Assembly (NCBI GenBank): GCA_015179045.1
Contig: WHUZ01000008.1
Location: forward strand, 1,054,001 to 1,118,000
DNA length: 64,000 nt
Reading direction: 5' to 3'
Source: Kalaharituber pfeilii
Lineage: Eukaryota > Ascomycota > Pezizomycetes > Pezizales > Pezizaceae
The position numbers and the translations under genes are program-made. Below are positions 56,543 to 64,000 of the stretch, in pieces. Every line of letters begins with the position of its first letter. Position 1 is the first letter of the stretch. A model generated the notes under the pieces. It made no database searches, was not told the DNA's origin, and was given only the letters and a program-made list of their open reading frames with translations.

Positions 56543-57038
56543 TAACTTGCTATGATATCATGATGTTCTATCTATAGATATCCCTCAGCCACCTCTACCT
56601 TGCCTCATTTAGAGGTCCATTCGGTGGCTCCGCTCTTAGAAGTCCATTCGGTGGCTTTGCTCCTACAGGTCCGTCCGGTGCTTACACTGTGCTATGACCA
56701 TGCCGTCAGATCCTTGCGTTACACAACCATGTTTCATTGCCAGACTGTAACTATCAGTTGATCAGGCCGAATTGTCACTAGCAGCTTTAACAGGTCAATA
56801 TGGGTTGATATCCCCTTCCCTGGCAGTGATGGCCTGTATCCGATTTATGTAATACGAAAAATCTACACCACCCATATTAAACCACCTGTGGGTTAGTCGG
56901 CGAGCAGATTTGGACCGCGAGATTCTGCTTTCCTTTTTAGAAATTGCGCACTCCTTTAAATAACATCTTACCTAAGTTTTGTTCCCTTCAAAAAGCATTA
57001 AAGAAAACTTGTTCTTTGACCACACCTAATTATAAAGC
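56543..57038. other. Unassigned, with a 27-bp tandem repeat
   Basis: No gene recognised apart from the repeat listed separately. Confidence 0.35.
56611..56691 (+). repeat. 27-bp tandem repeat, three units
   Basis: Units at 56611-56637, 56638-56664 and 56665-56691 share the core GGTCCATTCGGTGGCT. The period is a multiple of three; in frame it reads RGPFGGSAL, RSPFGGFAP, TGPSGAYTV, so it may be a relic of coding sequence. Confidence 0.75.
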
Positions 57039-57049
57039 TTAGTAAGATG

Positions 57050-57307
57050 TTTTTTTTGTTTTTTTTTGTTTTTTTTTTAATTTCATTAATCGCTTGCCGC
57101 CCTATGGGCTATGGCGATGTTTAAGTACATGATGGCTATGATAAGGAAATAAATAGGTAAGTGAAATAACGTGACTTGACTATTCTTCCCCGGCCCACTC
57201 CAATATCTCTGCCAGATTCGTGTCTTTCTCTATCTGTCTTATTCCCTCCGCCCCTTTAGTGATCTTTCTGTTCCACCCCGCGCAGCTACTCCTTATGTGT
57301 TCCCAGT
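57050..57307 (-). mobile_element. 258-bp truncated LINE 3' end (B tail) with exact 11-bp TSD
   Basis: TTAGTAAGATG is repeated exactly (57039-57049 and 57308-57318). It holds a T-rich tail, the reversed B tail (CTTGCCGCCCTATGGGCTAT), a 3' UTR and the last codons of ORF2 on the minus strand (ending ILEWAGEE), comparable to the other LINE ends. Confidence 0.92.
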
Positions 57308-57318
57308 TTAGTAAGATG

Positions 57319-57580
57319 AGAGCAGTAGTACTGAGAGCACTGAAGTGGATCAGTGCAGCAAATGCGCTTAGTAGTCCATACGAGCTTTACAGCGCACAAG
57401 GGCTTGGTGAATATACCATGGTACCGGCCGAATTTGATGTTGACAGCTAAGATTTAAAAGTGAACGCGCCGATGATGAAAGTTTCTCCGCATTGTTCCAT
57501 GAAGATCTTGATTCCACATAGCCTCCTGCAGTAGCTTGCCACTGCAGCCTACATCTATCTCTACAGCTTAGTCAACCTAC
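57319..57580. other. Unassigned, possible host-gene remnant
   Basis: The minus-strand frame at 57662-57824 just downstream (EYKVFTVYTNLATSFALLAG) looks like part of a membrane protein. This segment may belong to the same decayed gene, but I cannot name it. Confidence 0.25.
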
Positions 57581-57588
57581 AGGGCCCT

Positions 57589-57653
57589 TTTTTTTTTTTT
57601 TTTTTTTTTTAATATCATTACTCGCATGCCGCCCTATGGGCTATGGCGAGTAG
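57589..57653 (-). mobile_element. Micro-retroelement, B type, short TSD
   Basis: Poly(T), AATATCATTACTCGCATGCC, then GCCCTATGGGCTATGGCGAG. AGGGCCCT flanks at 57581-57588 and 57654-57661. The body ends at the base of the B hairpin. Confidence 0.82.
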
Positions 57654-57661
57654 AGGGCCCT

Positions 57662-57824
57662 GTGAGTTAACCGAGTGATTCTGGAAGGCTTCGCGGAGGG
57701 GTTGGCTATATACCGCAGCGAATCCTGCCAGTAGCGCAAAGGAAGTAGCTAAGTTAGTATATACAGTGAAGACCTTGTATTCCATGAATGGCGCGAGCCG
57801 GTTGGCAATGACGGCGAGAGGCAT
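57662..57824 (-). pseudogene. Possible membrane-protein fragment
   Basis: Minus-strand MPLAVIANRLAPFMEYKVFT followed by VYTNLATSFALLAGFAAVYS and QPLREAFQNHSVNS, a hydrophobic helix plus a polar segment with a coherent coding look. It is broken by stops upstream and by the B-type insertion immediately downstream. I do not recognise the family with confidence. Confidence 0.3.
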
Positions 57825-58201
57825 GCTACAGTAGGTTCCTTAGAGGGCGATTGGAGGAGTCTCCAATTTGTTGATGCCATATCTAAACGAAGTCAGCAGG
57901 TTGGATATTTAGGCAAATGCTAAAAAGGCATACACATTTCAGTACGAAGGCGACGTTCTATTTAGCAGCTTCGATGGGTATTCCTCCACCAGCATGTCCA
58001 TGGTGCAGCATAAGTCGGCAAGATGACAAGTGAGTCAATCTTTGAACGTTTGACGTCCCGGGTCCTATTCAAATGGTGAAGCGTTTCTTTCACCCGAACT
58101 GTTCACTTCATAACCATTGGACTCATTTTGCAGTTTGAGACCCAATCATCAAGGGAAATTTAAAGAAAATCGAAACGAGAGTTTAGCCTGAAGATTTCCG
58201 C
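57825..58201. other. No gene recognised
   Basis: May contain upstream exons of the fragment at 57662-57824 (minus), but no frame is continuous. Confidence 0.25.
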
Positions 58202-58210
58202 ATTCATGTT

Positions 58211-58268
58211 ATTTCGCCGTAGCCCTCTGGGCGGCATGCGAGTAATGATATTAAAAAAAGAAAAAAAA
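58211..58268 (+). mobile_element. Micro-retroelement, B type, with 9-bp TSD
   Basis: ATTCATGTT is repeated exactly (58202-58210 and 58269-58277). The body is TTCGCCGTAGCCCTCTGGGC then GGCATGCGAGTAATGATATT, with an A-rich tail. Confidence 0.9.
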
Positions 58269-58326
58269 ATTCATGTTTCGATTTCAGAAAAGGTGAGTTG
58301 ATGCAATATCATACACTTCAAGAATA

Positions 58327-58357
58327 GGTAGGATAGTCTTGTAACCAGGGTAGGATA
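58327..58357 (-). repeat. Micro-insert 13 with perfect 9-bp duplication
   Basis: GTCTTGTAACCAG (58336-58348) lies between identical GGTAGGATA copies (58327-58335 and 58349-58357). With the TA shared with the duplication, it equals TAGTCTTGTAACCAG, one base different from the reverse complement of the 15-bp type. Confidence 0.8.
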
Positions 58358-58737
58358 AGAGATTTGGAGCAGGATGAAGGTGCTTTCTCTGGAGTCAAAA
58401 TGACATACTTCCCAGTAGGCACAGGCGATGTAGGATCACCGAGGCCGACAGGTAGAACACCCGGCCCAAGCCCAGGAGAATGGCTAGGACCGGCCGCTAG
58501 CTGCAAGTAAGAGAAATAGCTCAGCTGGGAAGCAAAAAAGAATTAGGTGGTTTTTCTTCTTGGTATTCTTCACCTGAAGTTAACGATATATAGAAGAGGA
58601 AAATGGAAGCTAAAACTGGCTGACCTTACTTTATCTCCAAAGGATTTGGGGATGCCAGAAAGTCTAGTTAAAAAAAAAAAAAAAAAAAAAAATCAGTACT
58701 CGCATGCCGCACTATGGGCTATGGCGAGGTGTAGTTA

Positions 58738-58740
<3 letters not shown>

Positions 58741-58772
<32 letters not shown>

Positions 58773-58807
58773 ATAACCCCGCTTGTAGCACTAAGCCATG
58801 GCAGGGT
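58741..58807 (-). mobile_element. Micro-retroelement, A type, with exact 14-bp TSD
   Basis: AGGTGTAGTTACAT is repeated exactly (58727-58740 and 58808-58821) inside the LINE 3' UTR. Poly(T) then the reversed A core (CACATAACCCCGCTTGTAGC, ACTAAGCCATGGCAGGG). Confidence 0.93.
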
Positions 58808-58929
58808 AGGTGTAGTTACATGATAAGATAAACGGTTGTGTAGTCAAGGAAATAAAAATGAAAAGAATGATACAGGCTCCGTCTCCCCTAACGTCCCATC
58901 CACCCAAGGAGGTGATATGTCCGGTCCCT

Positions 58930-58994
58930 TTTTTTTTTTTTTTTTTTTAATTTCATTAATCGCGTGCCGCCCTTTGGGCTATGGCGATGTTTAA
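58930..58994 (-). mobile_element. Micro-retroelement, B type, with exact 13-bp TSD
   Basis: ATGTCCGGTCCCT is repeated exactly (58917-58929 and 58995-59007). Poly(T), AATTTCATTAATCGCGTGCC, GCCCTTTGGGCTATGGCGAT, then GTTTAA. It is nested in the LINE fragment above. Confidence 0.93.
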
Positions 58995-59040
58995 ATGTCC
59001 GGTCCCTGCTTCTTGTCCCTTCCGATCCAGACAGTCTAGT

Positions 59041-59786
59041 GGCAGACAGTAAGTGGCATACTACCGCGCTACAGCAGTCTGCTGCCCTTCATATGTACAT
59101 ATTAAAGGTCTATATACGTAAGGACTAGCCTCGTCCGGTAAGGCCGCCTGATGTCGCCCTGACTTCCAACGTCCCTAACGTAGGAATTCTGCGGGCAAAC
59201 TAATTACGAACAAAGTTCTACATGGAAATTGAACTCAGAACCTTGGGATATATGAACTGTCATCGCCCATCAGATCTGAACGCAAGAGCAGGTTGACCAA
59301 CATGCTCAGAGAAGTGTTATTTCTTGGAAATGGGCCTGAATACTTGTTCAGTTCCCTGACAGTCAGCTGGACAGACCTCCCGCGGGCGTACCATTACCAG
59401 CCCCCGAGTGGTATCCATAGCTCCATTTACAATCTTCACCTTTACCCACCGATTTCTGTCCCAATCACGCGCGCGTAGACTCAATAATACCAGTGGCATC
59501 AAATCCAATGTCTTTCGATGTAGGTTTCTAAACAACTGACATACTTAATATCATTGTGTGCGGAATCCTTAGCAATTGCACGATAACAGGAGATCTACCC
59601 TATAAAATGGGCCATAAGGAAGTATCTTATAGCCCAGGGAGCTGCGGCCTTCTCCACTATAGTCCTTATATGCTAGAGCCTCATATCAGCTGAAGGCAAT
59701 GGCATGTATAGAATTTCGATAAACTAGCAACAGGTTCTCTTCGCCGAACGTACTTACTACCCTGCTAGCCCCTCATAAGGTATAGC
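59041..59786. other. No gene recognised
   Basis: Short frames only. Confidence 0.35.
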
Positions 59787-59854
59787 TCCCGGCCATAGGC
59801 TCGTAGCCTGTATGCGGGGTTACTACGTGATCAAAAAAAGAAAAAGAAAAAAAA
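59787..59854 (+). mobile_element. Micro-retroelement, A' type, no clear TSD
   Basis: CCCGGCCATAGGCTCGTAGC then CTGTATGCGGGGTTACTACG, with an A-rich tail broken by G. No duplication was recognised in the flanks. Confidence 0.65.
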
Positions 59855-60206
59855 GCCATTAGCAGGTTTAGCCGGAGCGAGTGTTGGAGTCCCTTATTAG
59901 CAAAAGGCCTTTCTCAATTGGTAGTAGCCGATGACCCAGTTGCTGCGGTAATTTTGTGGGTTGTTGACCTAAGGGTGCATTTTGCTATTGAACGCTAGAA
60001 TTGGCCTCTGGAAAGGGTCGAAGGTTTAAGTCACAGAATTGGGGCATGGAGCCCATTGCCGTCTCGCGATGCTCAGAGCTTGCATTGTGCTGATGCAGTG
60101 GGATCCATACACACTGGACAATCTAGCTCGGAGGCTATTGAGACCATGCTAGAGACGAGAAGGAAGTGCCACTCTGAAGAACTTGGAGCTGGCAAACTAC
60201 TAGGTG

Positions 60207-60250
60207 TTTTGCCTGCCATAGGCTGGTAGCTGTATGCGGGGCTATGTGAT

Positions 60251-60297
<47 letters not shown>
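60207..60297 (+). mobile_element. Micro-retroelement, A' type, with 8-bp TSD
   Basis: ACTAGGTG is repeated (60199-60206 and 60298-60305). The body is CCTGCCATAGGCTGGTAGCT then GTATGCGGGGCTATGTGATC, followed by about 46 A, one of the longest tails here. Confidence 0.82.
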
Positions 60298-60300
<3 letters not shown>

Positions 60301-60589
60301 AGGTGAGTACGAACTCCTAGTAGGTGTACTTAAGTATACCTGAAGCAGAATTGAATCAATGTGACATTTATTACTCACGAGTCTAGGCATGTATAATATT
60401 AGTACTAGTCGGTGTAGGTCCGAGATGACTGTGTGCGTGCGTGTAGTTTGACTAAATCGTAACCAGACTCGCTTCTGGAGGTTAGCGTGTTTCACCGAAT
60501 TGGGCAGTCATTTCCGCAAAGGGATATACTTACATGCCGCACTAACGTTGCTGCCAAGCACTGTCTTCTTAGCTATCTCAAATCACTAT

Positions 60590-60652
60590 GCCAACTGCTA
60601 GTCTCGCTGGTACGACCGCTGACTACGTCTGGTTAAGAGACTACCAAACTGC
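60590..60652. repeat. 45-bp element with TAGTCT/AGACTA ends (longest micro-insert)
   Basis: The insert 60599-60643 starts TAGTCTCGCTGG and ends GTCTGGTTAAGAGACTA, i.e. it has inverted ends. Flanks are GCCAACTGC (60590-60598) and CCAAACTGC (60644-60652), matching with a one-base gap. It contains both end types seen separately elsewhere. Confidence 0.7.
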
Positions 60653-61920
60653 AGATGTGTGTGCACAAGAGCCGCTTGTTCGGTTTTGAACTCTGGAGGG
60701 ACTTCCCCGTTAACGCGCTAGTTGACTTTTCATTGTGCGAAACTATTGGTGAGAAGTAATCCTGGGAGCTATTTCTCTTGTCGTGGCCCATAGGGCCGTA
60801 TACGATATACTGTCTTTCACCACAAAGTGACGTGCACCACGTCCCGACGCACGTTTTACACCAGAGCTGAGCATGCGCGACAACATATATCTCAACCACC
60901 AGAATAGAATTTTGTATGCTCATTTCAGGAGAAATAATAAAGGGTTATTCTTTACCTTTAATACCTCGATTTGCACTGAAAAGACATTGTGGTCGATTAA
61001 TGGCACCATATATGGAATTCCCATACAAAGTGCACTGGAGGGTGGAATGCACTACTTTCTTCAACGCTCGTCATAATGGTTATAGAATTCTGGCTAAAGG
61101 GCCTCCCTAATAGGTCTCTTGATAATTAGTACTTTTAATTGGCTTAATGTTGTTTTTCATACCTCAAATTGCTACTTCCAGTAGTTTTCCTTTACAATTA
61201 GTGCATACAATTCCTATGAGAATATGTGAATAAATCCATCACTTTTTTGGAAATTTCCTTTTGTGCTTCTCACATCTTTGAATAAGGCAAAATATAGATA
61301 CTCAAGTGCCCTATTATTCTTTGCCGAATTTAATTCAAGTGTGATAAGTGGAATTCAATACTAGTGGTATTACTGCAAAAACTATATACCAAGCTGATGA
61401 AAATATACTTATGGTGCGAAATTCATGGAATCATAAGTCCCTTCAAAACATAAGTTCTGAAGAAACTAAGGCACAGAATATGATGATTATTCCTTCATTT
61501 AACCCTACACAAGCTGGATGCCAAATTCTATTCTGGTGGTTGAGATATATGTTGTCGCGCACGGTCGGTTTTGGCGTAAAACGTACGTCGGGACGTGGTG
61601 TACGTCGCGTTGTGGTGAATTACAGTATTTAAAAAAAAAAAAAAAAAGGGAACTAAGGAACTATTTACAGGTATCCTAAGTATGCAGTTCCTTCGCTGCT
61701 GTCTTTACCTCTAAGACCGGAGACTCGGCGAAATGTGGTTTGGCTTAGCATCCTGGTGTTGAAAGACTCCCACACTTAACTTCTCAACGTCTTCTTTTTG
61801 ACTAGCGCCAGAGGTTATGTAACTAAGTAGTTGCGAACCAGTCTCGAACTAGATTACTGTAACGCTGTGGTGAACACACCCAAATAACAGAAGGGAAAAG
61901 GAAACGGAAAAGAAAGAAAG
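60653..61920. other. AT-rich stretch, no gene; B-tail remnant at 60781-60810
   Basis: TCGTGGCCCATAGGGCCGTA at 60781 resembles a diverged B hairpin without tail. Between 60880 and 61620 short AT-rich frames occur (for example 61348-61632) that may be relics of a DNA transposon, but no motif is clear. A run of A at 61630-61646 has no recognisable element before it. Confidence 0.35.
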
Positions 61921-62012
61921 GGGCTCATCGCTCCGCCCACTCCAGCATCTCCACCAGGGGTCTCTCTCGCCTTCCTTCGCCTGCGGAGGATTTCTCACCG
62001 CGACGCTTTCGA
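61920..62012 (-). mobile_element. LINE ORF2 3' remnant (minus)
   Basis: The sequence ACTCCAGCATCTCCACCAGG and what follows matches the end of the local LINE ORF2 (compare 4430-4490), reading PLVEMLEWAE on the minus strand. It has no tail and no TSD. Confidence 0.5.
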
Positions 62013-62222
62013 ATGATCGGCAGCCTCCAGCTGCAGTACCGCCTCGTCATGTTGGTCCAGCATGAGAGCTGAAAAGCAACTTTTTTCCCTTTCCTTTACC
62101 ATGGTGCGCCTTGTACATTAAAGGCTTATAATATATAACAGTCATGACATTACAGCCGGTATACAGGAACCTTACAAACTTAGTCCAGTCTCGTCCACAG
62201 CTGAAATGACATAGAACTGGCT

Positions 62223-62471
62223 TTATGAACTTGCAATTTCTGAAAGTTCTGCTGCTGCTAGTTTCCCAGCCAACTCCCGATCTCTTAACTTCCTTTCCGT
62301 ATAATTCAACCGTTGTCTGACTTCCCTCCATATGTACTCCGGACCAGTCCTTTGAGATGCACGAGTCCAGGCAAGCTTGGAGAGCTCAGTTGACGTGGCT
62401 TTCGAGAATTCAAGCTCAAAGGATGCTCGCAGAAGTTCAAAGCAGTCATTTTTGTCCTGAAGGTCAGACAT
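62223..62471 (-). CDS. Short hypothetical protein (82 codons)
   Basis: Minus-strand frame starting MSDLQDKNDCFELLRASFEL, rich in K, E, R and L and probably alpha-helical, without signal or membrane segment. It looks more protein-like than its neighbours. I do not recognise it; it could be one exon of a larger or decayed gene. Confidence 0.3.
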   Translation of the reverse strand: MSDLQDKNDCFELLRASFELEFSKATSTELSKLAWTRASQRTGPEYIWREVRQRLNYTERKLRDRELAGKLAAAELSEIASS

Positions 62472-63860
62472 CTTGCCGTGTTATTTGGCTGGTTTGTGTG
62501 CAAATGTGGCAAACCTTTTAGTTTTCATATTCCGTGAATGCAGTCTTGGGATTAATCTTACCGCACTTTTGATTGAGGTCAACTAATGACAAGAGAGGTC
62601 TCATCAAATGCTTGTAGTCCAATCCGCCTGTCGGGCCAAAGGGTGATCCGAAAGCAAAGAATGATAATTAGCCAAAACGCAGCTTCTGGTGGGCACAGTT
62701 TGCATTCGCTGTTTTGCCAGACGGCTTCGACTGGGACGGCGTTTTCAAGTGCCCTTTATACCTTATGACAGTTCAGAGCGGCTAGTAGTTGTTAGCGGGA
62801 GAAAAGCATATTTACTGCCTCACTCCTGCACCGCGATTGGTGCAGAAGAGCACCTTCGCAAGTTTCTGAAATTTCAATCAAGTTAAAAACAGAGCAAGTT
62901 CACAGTAGCTTACGATACTGTATCAAAGATGGATAAGAGTGTCTCGTTCATGCATTCACAATATAAATCATTGGATGCATGCAGGCAAAAATGTTATCTG
63001 GGCATACTCTCATATCACATCAAACCGGTTCAGATTGAGGAAACTATTGTGGACGCAAGTCATAAAAAGTTTGTTCGATTCACTCGATTCGGAGCTCATT
63101 TATTCTTAGGAGGATAAGTTTCATGTTTATCAATACACCTTATTCGAGTCTGGGCACAAGAACACTTATTTCGGAATGTCGATTCCGATTCTCGATGCGC
63201 TGGAATACTAATATACTATGAGAGGGGAATATACTAGTGCACAATATGAGGACGGTCAGGACGACATCTCGCGAAGGAACGAGCTTACGCCAAACATCCT
63301 TTTCACCCGGTCCTCTCGCTATTCGGCTCTAATGGTTCTCATACAGGCCGTTCCTATCAAACATGGTCGATTCAGAGAATTCTCAACATCGTCATTATTG
63401 AGTGATCGATTGTTAATAAAAAGCACACAGGAATAAAGGAGAACAGTCTAAAAGAGCACCTCTAGCTGTCAGCCTATACCCGAAATACTATATAAAGGGT
63501 AAGCATATAGAAGAGGTAATGCTACTCTGTCTTCAATTTTTGAGATATTTCTATGTCCTACATATAGGGACATACCAACAGGCGCTTCTCGACTGTGTTT
63601 ACCGAGAAGCTGGAGCCTCCTTACCGTATGTGCAGTTAAGCGTTGAATCACCACAGATGCTCAAACGAGGAGGGAGTGAAGGATTTAAGTTTGATAACGG
63701 CATGAGAGAAAAAGAATAGAAATAGACGAACTCACATCACAACGTTGTTATATTGCCGCAGTGACATTGTGTCGAGGGATAACCCACATAACATAGTCAT
63801 ACATCCCATAAAGGTACGAATAGTAAATATAAGTAACAGCTTCCGCTCATCCAGAGCTGG
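62472..63860. other. No gene recognised
   Basis: Short frames only. Confidence 0.35.
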
Positions 63861-63867
63861 TCAATTC

Positions 63868-63915
63868 ATGGGTGACATGCGAGTGCTGATATAAGAAATA
63901 AATAAATAAAAATCT
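63868..63915 (+). mobile_element. Diverged B-type tail
   Basis: GGGTGACATGCGAGTGCTGA then TATAAGAAATAAATAAATAA resembles the 3' half of the B tail followed by an A-rich end. No duplication was found; an old copy. Confidence 0.45.
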
Positions 63916-64000
63916 AATAGCCGACACAGGTCCGCGCACTCCCTCTTGACCATACTGTACTTCACCATGCAGCAGGTATTTTGATACTCATTCGATGGCT

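Larger units (their letters stand above)
58669..59027 (-). mobile_element. Truncated LINE 3' end (B tail) with reversed-polarity tail, containing two micro-retroelements
   Basis: Flanks CAGAAAGTCTAGT (58656-58668) and CAGACAGTCTAGT (59028-59040), 12 of 13 identical. The B tail reads TCAGTACTCGCATGCCGCAC on the plus strand, preceded by about 22 A where every other minus-strand copy has T, so on the element's own strand the tail is poly(T). Two later insertions lie inside it (58741-58807 and 58930-58994). Confidence 0.75.

Noticed and set aside
1..64000. tRNA or rRNA genes
   Set aside because: No stretch with paired A- and B-box elements in a foldable cloverleaf, and no rRNA-like sequence, was found by eye. 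A tRNA scan could still find one that I missed.

Overview
The window looks like a repeat-rich segment of a filamentous ascomycete (Pezizomycotina-type) nuclear genome. Genes are split by short GT-AG introns (about 50-120 nt) with CTAAC-like branch sites. The recognisable genes are a Zn2Cys6 regulator, a zinc alcohol dehydrogenase, a GPI-anchored proline-rich wall protein, a fungal multispan membrane protein and a secreted intradiol-dioxygenase-like protein. No rRNA, tRNA or CRISPR array was recognised. The species cannot be told from the sequence.

Layout: 1-9.7 kb is gene-poor, with decayed transposon pieces. 9.7-11.1 kb may hold a low-complexity protein gene. 14.9-17.4 kb is a multi-exon membrane-protein gene. 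19.7-20.4 kb (minus) is the GPI protein, with GC-rich microsatellite sequence upstream. 22-30 kb is mostly empty apart from a nested LINE pair at 25.4-26.1 kb. 30.4-35.2 kb is an intradiol-dioxygenase-like gene broken by six sites of non-LTR insertion. 36.9-37.5 kb is a TIR element. 42.8-48.8 kb is the best genic block (regulator, then dehydrogenase, same strand). 49.5-60.3 kb is dominated by LINE copies and tiny retroelements. The rest is mostly unassigned.

Two kinds of very small mobile sequence stand out. (1) Micro-retroelements: bodies of about 40 or about 76 nt plus poly(A), usually flanked by 8-14 bp target-site duplications (TSDs). Their 5' ends coincide with the base of a predicted hairpin that is also the 3' terminus of the local RNase H-encoding LINEs. 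I call the tails A, A' and B. (2) Micro-inserts: 10-45 bp pieces of a sequence with TAGTCT...AGACTA ends, flanked by 9-bp duplications, in at least a dozen places. They look like excision footprints or minimal relics of a DNA transposon with 9-bp TSDs. A third notable item is an ORF1-only LINE derivative (about 1.35 kb, 294-aa ORF) that ends in the B tail, comparable in design to mammalian HAL1.

All similarity statements come from reading motifs and alignments by eye; no database search was run.
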